Assembly (NCBI GenBank): GCA_903831575.1
Contig: CAIKYB010000027.1
Span: forward strand, 62,001 to 126,000
Source of the DNA: an uncultured Bacteroidota bacterium
GTDB lineage: Bacteria; Bacteroidota; Bacteroidia; Chitinophagales; Chitinophagaceae
Direction of reading: 5' to 3'
Length of the DNA stretch: 64,000 nucleotides
The notes beneath the pieces are model-generated. The model saw only the letters and a list, made by a program, of their open reading frames with translations. It did not search any database and was not told the DNA's origin. This document shows positions 56,952-64,000 of this stretch, piece by piece (positions within the stretch are counted from its first letter, which is position 1; each line of letters opens with the position of its first letter). Made by a program: the position numbers and the translations under genes.

Positions 56952-58421
56952 ATGAAAACTAAAATAACGTGTAATTTATTTTTTAATTTTTCATTTGTGC
57001 TTACTTGTATAAACCTCATTTGTGTTTTATTTTTTACAGGATGTTCCACTTCCCAAAAAAGCAACATAGCCCAATCTGACAAAGAAATCCCTGATTCATT
57101 TTCTTTAGCATTCCCGGGAGCAGAAGGCTTTGGAAAGTATACAACTGGCGGACGTGGCGGTAAAATTATGGTTGTAAATAATCTCCATGATTTGGGTAAA
57201 GGTAGTTTTAGAGAAGCCGCAGAATCTACCTTCCCAAGGACAATTGTATTCGCCGTTTCTGGTACAATTCATTTAGAAAAAAAAGTAACTATTCAGGGGG
57301 ATGTTACCATCGCTGGACAATCTGCTCCAGGTGACGGGATCTGTATAGCTGATAAATCTGTTGTTATTGGAGGTAATAATATTATTGTAAGATTTTTAAG
57401 ATTCAGATTAGGAGATAAATATCAAAAAGGAGGAATGATTGATGGAAATGGTGGAGATGACGCATTTGGAGGAACTAAAAAGAAAAATATTGTAATTGAT
57501 CATTGTAGTTTTAGCTGGAGTACGGATGAAGTTTTCAGTATTTATGCAGGCGACAGTACATCAGTGCAATGGAATTTAATTGCAGAGCCATTAAATTACT
57601 CTTATCATTTCGAAACAGGAGATTCCGATTATGAAAAACATGGATTCGGCGCTATTTGGGGCGGTATTCATGCAAGTTTTCATCACAATCTTTTTGCACA
57701 TTGTAAAAGCAGAACGCCAAGATTCAATGGTATCAGGCATACAAATGAAGAGCATGTGGATTACCGTAATAATGTGATTTATAACTGGGGAATTAATAAT
57801 GTCTATGCAGGAGAAGGCGGACGTTACAATATTGTGAATAATTACTACAAGCCTGGTCCATCAACTGAATCCAATAAAAGAGAACAGATTGTGAATCCAT
57901 TTAAAAGAGCAGATATTCCTTTTGGGAAATGGTATGTGAATGGAAATTACGTTTATAGTTCTACGTTAGTTACTAATGAAAACGTCTTAGGGGTCAAATT
58001 AAACGAAGGAAACGAGAACGATTTAAAGGATGCAATTGTTTCTGCTGCTTTTCCTTATTCCCCAATTGCTACAGAACATGCAACTATTGCTTTTGATCTG
58101 GTATTGAAAAATACAGGTTGCATTTATCCTAAAAGAGATACGCTGGATCAAAGAATTATTAATGATGTTATCAATGGAACAGGAAGGATTATAGATGTTC
58201 AGGGAGGTTATCCGCATGGTACAGCATATGAACTTACCTCTAAAGCATGGCCAGATTTGAAACAAGCTCCGGCACTTTCAGATAGTGATTCAGATGGGAT
58301 ACCAGACGAATGGGAGAAATTAAATGGTTTAGATTCAAATAATCCAAATGATGCAAACGAATTTAAATTTCATAAGCATTACACAAATATTGAAGTATAC
58401 TTAAATAGCCTTTTAAAATGA
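56952..58421 (+). CDS. Pectate lyase, family PL1, lipoprotein
   Basis: This 489-residue lyase starts at the ATG at 56952. The frame opens upstream at a GTG at 56886 overlapping the previous gene. A lipoprotein signal ends at LFFTGC (Cys about residue 31), so it is tethered to a membrane. The PL1 beta-helix begins AFPGAEGFGKYTTGGRGG and carries IDHCSFSWSTDE and GGIHASFHHNLF. The arginine and metal sites of the PL1 fold cannot be fixed by eye, but the overall match is strong. It cleaves polygalacturonate by elimination. It overlaps the next gene by four bases (ATGA). Confidence 0.9.
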   Translation: MKTKITCNLFFNFSFVLTCINLICVLFFTGCSTSQKSNIAQSDKEIPDSFSLAFPGAEGFGKYTTGGRGGKIMVVNNLHDLGKGSFREAAESTFPRTIVFAVSGTIHLEKKVTIQGDVTIAGQSAPGDGICIADKSVVIGGNNIIVRFLRFRLGDKYQKGGMIDGNGGDDAFGGTKKKNIVIDHCSFSWSTDEVFSIYAGDSTSVQWNLIAEPLNYSYHFETGDSDYEKHGFGAIWGGIHASFHHNLFAHCKSRTPRFNGIRHTNEEHVDYRNNVIYNWGINNVYAGEGGRYNIVNNYYKPGPSTESNKREQIVNPFKRADIPFGKWYVNGNYVYSSTLVTNENVLGVKLNEGNENDLKDAIVSAAFPYSPIATEHATIAFDLVLKNTGCIYPKRDTLDQRIINDVINGTGRIIDVQGGYPHGTAYELTSKAWPDLKQAPALSDSDSDGIPDEWEKLNGLDSNNPNDANEFKFHKHYTNIEVYLNSLLK

Positions 58422-59173
58422 AAAAAACAATGTTGATTATTCTGGCAGGGTTGTCACTCGCTTTTATTTTGCCTGAAAAAAAGAAAATTAAAATTTGGAT
58501 GTGTGGCGATAGCACCATGAGTATAAAGGAAACGAAAGCTTATCCCGAAACTGGATGGGGTATGCCATTTGCCTATTTCTGGGATACATCTGCAGTTTCG
58601 GTGGTGAACAAAGCCAAAAACGGAAGAAGTACCAAAACTTTTATTACTGAAGGTATTTGGCAATCTGTAATTGATCAAGTGGAAGAAGGTAATTATGTAT
58701 TTATCGAATTTGGACACAATGATGAATCGAAAGAAAAAAAAGAAAGATACACCACATTGGAAGAGTATAAAGCTAATCTTGAAAAGTTTATAAATGAAAC
58801 CCGAGCTAAAAAAGCTATACCTGTTTTGTTTACTCCAGTAAGCCGCAGAAAATTTGATACAGATGGTCATGCTTTTGAAACACACAAAGAATATTCAGCA
58901 GCAGTAAGAGAGGTAGCAATAGCACAAAATATGCCATTGATAGATCTCGATAAAAAAACAATGGCGCTTTACGAGAAGTTCGGAGTAGAAAATTCTAAAT
59001 TATTATTTCTGCAATTGCAACCAGGAGAACATCCCAATTATCCTGATGGCAAAGAAGACAATACACATTATGGAGAATTAGGCGCAAGGTTAGTAGCACA
59101 AATGGCCCTGGCAGAATTGAAGGTTAAATTTCCGGAACTTAATGACATGCTTATAAAGCCTGTAAAAAAATAA
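58418..59173 (+). CDS. SGNH hydrolase, rhamnogalacturonan acetylesterase-like
   Basis: The 251 residues begin with a signal peptide-like segment. SGNH blocks are in place: GDST with nucleophile S32, the NGRST stretch with its conserved Asn, GHND with N101 and the D214-x-x-H217 pair in DNTHYGELGA. These fit CE12-type rhamnogalacturonan acetylesterase or closely related esterases. It would deacetylate pectin so the lyase and GH28 enzymes can act. It is translationally coupled to the pectate lyase, with its ATG overlapping that gene's stop. Confidence 0.88.
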   Translation: MKKTMLIILAGLSLAFILPEKKKIKIWMCGDSTMSIKETKAYPETGWGMPFAYFWDTSAVSVVNKAKNGRSTKTFITEGIWQSVIDQVEEGNYVFIEFGHNDESKEKKERYTTLEEYKANLEKFINETRAKKAIPVLFTPVSRRKFDTDGHAFETHKEYSAAVREVAIAQNMPLIDLDKKTMALYEKFGVENSKLLFLQLQPGEHPNYPDGKEDNTHYGELGARLVAQMALAELKVKFPELNDMLIKPVKK

Positions 59174-59176
59174 TTC

Positions 59177-60127
59177 ATGAGGAGTACATTATTTTTCTTT
59201 TTGCTGCTGATAACATTTTTTTCATTTGCTCAGAAAAAAATAACAGTAGCTAAGTTCGGCACTGCAGATTACAGAACTGTTCAGGAGGCTTTAGATGCAG
59301 TTCCTTCAGATAATAAAAATCGGATAGTGATTGATATTAAAACAGGGGTTTACAACGAAGTTATTACAGTAGATGCGAGAAAAAACTTTGTCACACTTCA
59401 AGGCGAATCAAAAGAAAATACTATACTCTCATTTAATAATCATGCTGGCACTAAGCTGGAAAATGGCGACACGTTGAATACATGGACTTGCGCATCTACA
59501 TTTATTTATGGGAATGATTTTCATGCAGAAAATTTGACCTTTCAGAATAATGCAGGTTTTACTGCAGGGCAAGCTGTTGCTTTAAGAGTTGAAGGGAACA
59601 GAGCTTCTTTTGCAAATTGTAAGATGGTCGGTTTTCAGGATGTTTTATTCTTAAGTGGAAGCGGCGTTAAACATTATTTTGCTAATTGTTTTATTGAGGG
59701 GACTACTGATTTTATTTTTGGCGCAGCTACTGCAGTATTTGAAAGTTGTCACATCCATTCTAAAAAGAATTCTCATGTAACGGCAGCTTCAACAAACAGT
59801 ATCATTCCTTTCGGATTTGTTTTCAGAAACTGCAGATTAACTGCTGACAGTAACATTAATAAAGTCTCTCTTGGTAGACCGTGGAGTCCCACAGCCAGTG
59901 TCACTTATTTGAATTGCGAAATGGCTAGCCATATTATTCCGGAAGGATGGAATAATTGGAAGAATCCAATGAATGAATTAACAGTTAGATACGCAGAATA
60001 TCAAAGTAGTGGTCCGGGTGCACATGAAGAGTCGAGAGTGAAATGGAGTAAACGACTTACTGATCAGGAAGCAGCATTATTCACCAATGAAAAAATCTTA
60101 GGCAATTGGAATCCCGGCAAACTATAA
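59177..60127 (+). CDS. Pectinesterase (CE8)
   Basis: The 316 residues have a signal peptide (ends FSFAQ) and the pectin methylesterase beta-helix. The catalytic residues are in the expected frames: D155 in GFQDVLF, D178 in GTTDFIFG and R234 in LGRPW. It removes methyl esters from homogalacturonan, giving the substrate for pectate lyase and GH28. It begins three bases after the acetylesterase stop and overlaps the next gene by 22 bases. Confidence 0.93.
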   Translation: MRSTLFFFLLLITFFSFAQKKITVAKFGTADYRTVQEALDAVPSDNKNRIVIDIKTGVYNEVITVDARKNFVTLQGESKENTILSFNNHAGTKLENGDTLNTWTCASTFIYGNDFHAENLTFQNNAGFTAGQAVALRVEGNRASFANCKMVGFQDVLFLSGSGVKHYFANCFIEGTTDFIFGAATAVFESCHIHSKKNSHVTAASTNSIIPFGFVFRNCRLTADSNINKVSLGRPWSPTASVTYLNCEMASHIIPEGWNNWKNPMNELTVRYAEYQSSGPGAHEESRVKWSKRLTDQEAALFTNEKILGNWNPGKL

Positions 60128-61176
60128 ATAATTCACCTATCAATACAGCGCTTTGTTCAATTGGAATGAGCGGTATCGTATTTCATGCGCCATTTATTGA
60201 GGTGAATCCTGATTTTCGATTGACTGCAATTTTGGAAAGAACAAAAAATATTACAATTGAAAAATATCCTCATGCAAAGCAATATCGAGAGTTAGATAAA
60301 ATGCTTGCTGATGAAGATATTGAATTAGTAATTGTTAATACGCCGAATGTTACCCATTACGAGTATGCCAAGAAAGCATTGTTGGCCGGAAAACATGTAA
60401 TTATAGAAAAGCCATTTACCCCAACAATTGAACAAGGCCTGGAATTGATTGAATTGTCCAAGAGACAAAATAAAATACTATCAGTATATCATAACAGAAG
60501 ATACGACAGTGATTTTCTCACTATTCAAAAAGTTATTAAGGATCATTTAATTGGTGAGATCAGAGAAGCCGAGTTTCATTATGACCGATTTGATGAAAAT
60601 CTTAGTTATAAATTACATAAAGAAAAAAAAGAAAAAGGGACAGGTTGTTTGTATGATCTTGGCTCACATTTAATCGATCAGGCGTTAACGTTATTTGGCA
60701 TGCCCGAATATATTTTTGCTGATATTTTTATAATGAGGCCCATATCTGAAGTAGATGATTATTTTGAACTCTTACTTTATTATACAGATTTCCGCGTACG
60801 TTTAAAGGCGAGTTACCAGGTACGTGAAGCATTACCAGGTTTTGTTCTTCATGGAAATAAAGGATCATTTATAAAATACAAAGCAGATGTGCAAGAAAAA
60901 AATTTAATGCTTGGGCTCCTCCCTGATACTATAGAATGGGGTAAAGAGTCCATAGAATCTTTCGGGTTGCTGCATACTGAATTAGATGGGAGTATTGTCA
61001 GACAATCGATCGAATCCCTACGGGGTGATTATATGAACTATTATAATTTGATGTATAAAAGTATTCGTTTGGGAAGCCCCTTACCGGTATCTGCTGAGGA
61101 GGGATTAAATGTGATCAGGATAATAGAAGCGGCATTTAAAAGTAATGAAGAAAAAAGAGCCATTAAACTCATTTAG
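60106..61176 (+). CDS. Gfo/Idh/MocA oxidoreductase in the pectin run
   Basis: The 356 residues have a Rossmann start (INTALCSIGMSGIVFHAPF), EKPFTPT near residue 100 and the DLGSHLIDQAL helix with its catalytic His. It lacks a signal peptide and would act on a sugar or uronate in the cytoplasm. The start is a TTG at 60106, inside the 3' end of the pectinesterase gene. The first ATG is at 60166, within the Rossmann motif, and would destroy the cofactor site, so a TTG or a rarer start must be used. It resembles only distantly the other Gfo/Idh protein of this window. Confidence 0.85.
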   Translation: MESRQTINNSPINTALCSIGMSGIVFHAPFIEVNPDFRLTAILERTKNITIEKYPHAKQYRELDKMLADEDIELVIVNTPNVTHYEYAKKALLAGKHVIIEKPFTPTIEQGLELIELSKRQNKILSVYHNRRYDSDFLTIQKVIKDHLIGEIREAEFHYDRFDENLSYKLHKEKKEKGTGCLYDLGSHLIDQALTLFGMPEYIFADIFIMRPISEVDDYFELLLYYTDFRVRLKASYQVREALPGFVLHGNKGSFIKYKADVQEKNLMLGLLPDTIEWGKESIESFGLLHTELDGSIVRQSIESLRGDYMNYYNLMYKSIRLGSPLPVSAEEGLNVIRIIEAAFKSNEEKRAIKLI

Positions 61177-61179
61177 AAA

Positions 61180-62778
61180 ATGAAAATAAAAAACCAGTTT
61201 AAACTGAGTGGTATAATTATTTTTAGTTTATTTTTTAATACAGCATTCTGCCAAAATGCAGTTTATGAAAATCCGATTATTCATCAGGATTTTAGTGACC
61301 CTGATGTGATAAGAGTAGGGGATACATATGTGATGACGTCATCAAGTTTTAATCATGTGCCTGGATTGCCCCTTTTAACTTCAACAGATTTAGTCAACTG
61401 GAAATTGAATGGATATGCTTTGAATCGGTTGGTTCCCGAAGATTACTATTCCAATGTTCGTCATGGTTGTGGTGTGTGGGCCCCTTCAATACGTTTTCAT
61501 CAAAATGAATTTTATATCTACTATCCCGATCCTGATTTTGGTATCTATCTGATAAAATCAAAGAGTATCAATGGCCCTTGGTCAAAACCCATTTTGGTTT
61601 TAGCAGGAAAAGGATTAATTGACCCCTGTCCATTATGGGACGATAACGGTAAGGCATACATAGTACACGCTTATGCAGGAAGTCGCGCTGGTATCAAAAG
61701 TATTCTTGCAGTAAAAGAGATGAGTGCTGATGGATCAAAAATAATTTCAGATGGAAAAGTTGTGTACGACGGACATCAGGATGACCCAACTGTGGAAGGT
61801 CCAAAGTTTTACAAATACAATGGCTACTATTACATTTTTGCACCTGCAGGAGGTGTTGGTACAGGCTGGCAAATTGTTTTGAGAAGTAAATCTGTTTATG
61901 GACCCTATGAAAGGAAAGTGGCGATGAGTCAGGGACAATCTAAAGTAAATGGTCCTCATCAGGGCGCCTGGATTCAAACACAAAACGGAGAAGATTGGTT
62001 TATACATTTTCAGGATAAAGAGGTTTATGGCAGAATCGCGCATCTTCAACCAATGCGATGGGGAAATAATTGGCCTGTGATCGGAGTTGATAAAGATAGT
62101 GATGGTATTGGCGAACCGGTCATAAAATATTCAATGCCATCATCAAAAATTAAATCACTTGAAAGTTCATTCAATCAACAGGTTGCAATTGACGATTTTA
62201 ATGAAGGGAAACTAAATGTAAACTGGCAATGGCAAGCCAATTCTCATGATGCCTGGTATTTTTTAAAGCCACATCAATTAAGACTTTACGCAAGATATTT
62301 TTCAGACAGTCTAAAAAATCTCTATGATGTTCCGAATTTGCTGCTACAGAAATTTCCGGCAGAACAATTCGAAGCTACCACTAAATTGACTTTTAATCCT
62401 TTGGTTGAAAATGAAAAATGCGGATTGATTGTTTTTGGTTATGATTACAGTTTTATCGGATTGCAAAAAATGGGCAAAATGATTTTTATAGTAAACAATA
62501 CCTGTAAAAAAGCTGCTGCATCAAATCCAATTGAGGTTAAAGTATATGATACTGTCAAAAACAACCAGCCTGTTTATTTAAGAGTAAAAATGCTGGATGA
62601 TCATACCTGTAAATTTAGTTATAGTTTTGAAGATAAAAATTATACAGAGCTGCAAGATGTTTTTATCCCAAAGCAGGGCAAATGGGTTGGAGCAAAAATT
62701 GGAATATTCGCCAATGGCGAAATAAAAAACAATGATTGTGGTTCGGCAGATTTTGAATGGTTTAAAATAAAAAAATAA
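61180..62778 (+). CDS. Glycoside hydrolase family 43
   Basis: The 532 residues have a signal peptide (ends AFCQ) and a five-bladed propeller. The catalytic base Asp is about residue 40 in QDFSDPDVI, the pKa-modulating Asp is in LIDPCPLWDDNG, and the acid Glu is in DPTVEGPKFYK. About 200 C-terminal residues form a second beta-sandwich (FEATTKLTFNP, KCGLIVFGYDYSFIGLQ). The family acts on arabinan, galactan or xylan side chains. Here side chains of rhamnogalacturonan are the sensible target. Three bases separate it from the upstream oxidoreductase gene and two from the next. Confidence 0.9.
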   Translation: MKIKNQFKLSGIIIFSLFFNTAFCQNAVYENPIIHQDFSDPDVIRVGDTYVMTSSSFNHVPGLPLLTSTDLVNWKLNGYALNRLVPEDYYSNVRHGCGVWAPSIRFHQNEFYIYYPDPDFGIYLIKSKSINGPWSKPILVLAGKGLIDPCPLWDDNGKAYIVHAYAGSRAGIKSILAVKEMSADGSKIISDGKVVYDGHQDDPTVEGPKFYKYNGYYYIFAPAGGVGTGWQIVLRSKSVYGPYERKVAMSQGQSKVNGPHQGAWIQTQNGEDWFIHFQDKEVYGRIAHLQPMRWGNNWPVIGVDKDSDGIGEPVIKYSMPSSKIKSLESSFNQQVAIDDFNEGKLNVNWQWQANSHDAWYFLKPHQLRLYARYFSDSLKNLYDVPNLLLQKFPAEQFEATTKLTFNPLVENEKCGLIVFGYDYSFIGLQKMGKMIFIVNNTCKKAAASNPIEVKVYDTVKNNQPVYLRVKMLDDHTCKFSYSFEDKNYTELQDVFIPKQGKWVGAKIGIFANGEIKNNDCGSADFEWFKIKK

Positions 62779-62780
62779 AT

Positions 62781-63209
62781 ATGAAGAATTGTTTTTTAAT
62801 GTTGGCTTTCGTCGCGCTTTATTATTCATCTCATTCGCAGAGTAAAGCTGAGAAAACAGTACAACAAAAAATAGTACAATTGAAATTAGCCATGATAAAT
62901 GCAGATAGTGTAATGCTTGATAAGTTAACGACTGCTTCATTGAGTTATGGTCATTCTGGTGGAACCGTGGAAGGGAAAGATGCGTTTATAAAAAAAATAA
63001 TTTCAGGGAAATCTGATTTTGTTTCTATAGATATTTCTGATCAGACTATTTTGATGTCTGGTAAAACAGCCGTGGTAAGATACCTAATGAATGCCAAAAC
63101 AAATGATAATGGAAGCCCTGGGGAAGTTCATTTAAGGGTACTATTAATATGGCAAAAAACTCGTGGGGCATGGAAATTATTAGCAAGACAAGCCATAAAG
63201 TTAACATAA
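62781..63209 (+). CDS. Secreted DUF4440/NTF2-like protein
   Basis: This 142-residue protein has a signal peptide (about 1-19, ends SHSQS) and a small cone-shaped alpha+beta fold pattern: a long N-terminal helix (VQQKIVQLKLAMINADSV), SYGHSGGTVEGKDAFIKKI and a last strand WKLLARQAIKLT. That matches DUF4440/SnoaL-type domains. A periplasmic or secreted location is odd for a simple enzyme helper. It sits in the pectin run, two bases after GH43. Its function is unknown. Confidence 0.75.
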   Translation: MKNCFLMLAFVALYYSSHSQSKAEKTVQQKIVQLKLAMINADSVMLDKLTTASLSYGHSGGTVEGKDAFIKKIISGKSDFVSIDISDQTILMSGKTAVVRYLMNAKTNDNGSPGEVHLRVLLIWQKTRGAWKLLARQAIKLT

Positions 63210-63239
63210 TGAAAATTAGTATTTTTTGGCAAGGTTATC

Positions 63240-63257
63240 GGTATCGTTTGCGTAAAT
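63240..63257 (+). promoter_or_regulatory. Candidate operator, copy C of the CGWTTGCRTAAA motif
   Basis: GGTATCGTTTGCGTAAAT lies 90 bases before the second GH28 gene, on the same strand as copies A and B. It is preceded by GGTTATCG, a partial direct repeat of its own first half. No clear promoter of the TTTG/TAnnTTTG type could be placed around it. Confidence 0.45.
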
Positions 63258-63346
63258 ATATATCCTTATTTAGCCTTGACTCTATGGACAAAAGCTATAA
63301 TTAATGGTATCTTGAAATTCGATTTTTATAAAAAAAATGATTGAAA

Positions 63347-64000
63347 ATGAACAGGTGTATATATATAATATTATTATTGACAATCGTCTCCAACCTTGGC
63401 TTTACTCAAGTTAAAAAGCTCGAATCATTCGCCATTCCTAAGTTTAAGAAAGATACTTTTAATATTATCAATTATGGCGCTAAAGGGGACGGTGTTTTTC
63501 TTAACACGAAAATTATAAATGAAGCAATTGAGACTTGTACAAAAAAGGGTGGAGGATTGGTGCTGATTCCTTCAGGAATTTGGTTGTCTGGTCCTATCGT
63601 TTTGAAAAATAATGTAAACCTTTTTCTTGCTACTGGAGCTACATTGCTTTTTACCAAAAATTTCAATGAATACAAACTGGTAAAAACGAATTGGGAAGGG
63701 ATACCCCAGATGCGAAATCAATCACCAATATCTGCAGATAATGCTGTGAATATTGCCATTACTGGGCATGGAATAATTGATGGTAATGGTGAGGCATGGA
63801 GAATGGTCAAAAAAGATAAATTAAATCCCAATCAATGGAAAAGATTTTTGGATAGAGGGGGCGTTTTGAGTGACGATAAAAAAACATGGTACCCTTCAAT
63901 AAAAACTTTGAAAGGCACAACCTATGTTAACCCTGGTGCCATCAGTGAAAATAAGTCTCCCGAATTTTATGATAGCATAAAAGATTTTCTTCGTCCGAAT
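63347..64000 (+). CDS. Glycoside hydrolase family 28, N-terminal part (cut by window end)
   Basis: An ATG at 63347 opens an uninterrupted frame of 218 codons that runs off the window. A signal peptide (about 1-21) is followed by the GH28 start INYGAKGDGVFLNTKII, IPSGIWLSGPIVL and IIDGNGEAWRMVKKDKL. It matches the GH28 protein at 30483 in the same order (IWLTGPIEF, FDGAGESWRPVKKSKV) and has the same DFLRP stretch. The catalytic residues lie beyond the edge, so activity cannot be judged. Confidence 0.9.
   Translation, partial: MNRCIYIILLLTIVSNLGFTQVKKLESFAIPKFKKDTFNIINYGAKGDGVFLNTKIINEAIETCTKKGGGLVLIPSGIWLSGPIVLKNNVNLFLATGATLLFTKNFNEYKLVKTNWEGIPQMRNQSPISADNAVNIAITGHGIIDGNGEAWRMVKKDKLNPNQWKRFLDRGGVLSDDKKTWYPSIKTLKGTTYVNPGAISENKSPEFYDSIKDFLRPN

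Noticed and set aside
30483-64000. A complete polysaccharide utilisation locus
   Set aside because: No SusC/SusD pair or hybrid two-component/ECF regulator is visible, so the term is not justified from this window alone.

Overview
The window comes from a Bacteroidota chromosome, most likely a Chitinophagales/Chitinophagaceae-type organism (the family is an inference). Support: the order tuf, tRNA-Trp, secE, nusG, rplKAJL, rpoBC; promoters of the TTTG-N19-21-TAnnTTTG class; A-rich leaders instead of Shine-Dalgarno sites; type IX secretion (T9SS) sorting domains; PorP/SprF-type outer-membrane proteins; and AT-rich DNA.

Region 1 (1-12.1 kb) is the core transcription/translation block: the 3' end of tuf, tRNA-Trp, secE, nusG, four ribosomal protein genes, then rpoB and rpoC. 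Hairpin terminators follow nusG, rplL and rpoC, so it divides into at least three transcription units. Region 2 (12.2-24.5 kb) is housekeeping and envelope: an OmpH/Skp-like protein, an amino acid permease, a heptose-7-phosphate kinase-like gene, isoaspartyl peptidase and ispD on the plus strand; then a minus-strand run reading accA, a Gfo/Idh oxidoreductase, a polyprenyl-phosphate sugar transferase, an M1 peptidase with a barrel-like C-terminus, and an acetyltransferase-like protein. It ends at tRNA-Asp. Region 3 (24.5-26.8 kb) is a small accessory patch behind tRNA-Asp. Two small secreted proteins that look homologous flank a lone HsdR-N/PD-(D/E)XK-like protein. Region 4 (26.8-30.4 kb) has a PrsW-type membrane protease and a two-gene unit of a TsdA-like dihaem cytochrome plus a SoxB-like Tat-exported metallophosphatase.

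Region 5 (30.5-64 kb, all plus strand) is a pectin-related locus with a large surface-protein block inside it. It opens with a GH28 enzyme. Next come a 2099-residue T9SS type A protein and three giant proteins that share an IgGFc-binding-type module, PKD repeats and a gliding-motility-type (type B) C-terminal domain, interleaved with two PorP/SprF proteins. These are followed by a very tight run of pectate lyase, rhamnogalacturonan-acetylesterase-like SGNH hydrolase, pectinesterase, Gfo/Idh oxidoreductase, GH43 and a DUF4440-like protein, and by a second GH28 gene cut by the window edge. No SusC/SusD pair is present, so this is not a complete canonical polysaccharide utilisation locus as seen here. 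A 17-18 bp motif (core CGWTTGCRTAAA) occurs once in each of the three long gaps that begin a presumed transcription unit in this region (near 32.1, 38.7 and 63.2 kb). That makes it a candidate shared operator linking the surface proteins with pectin enzymes.
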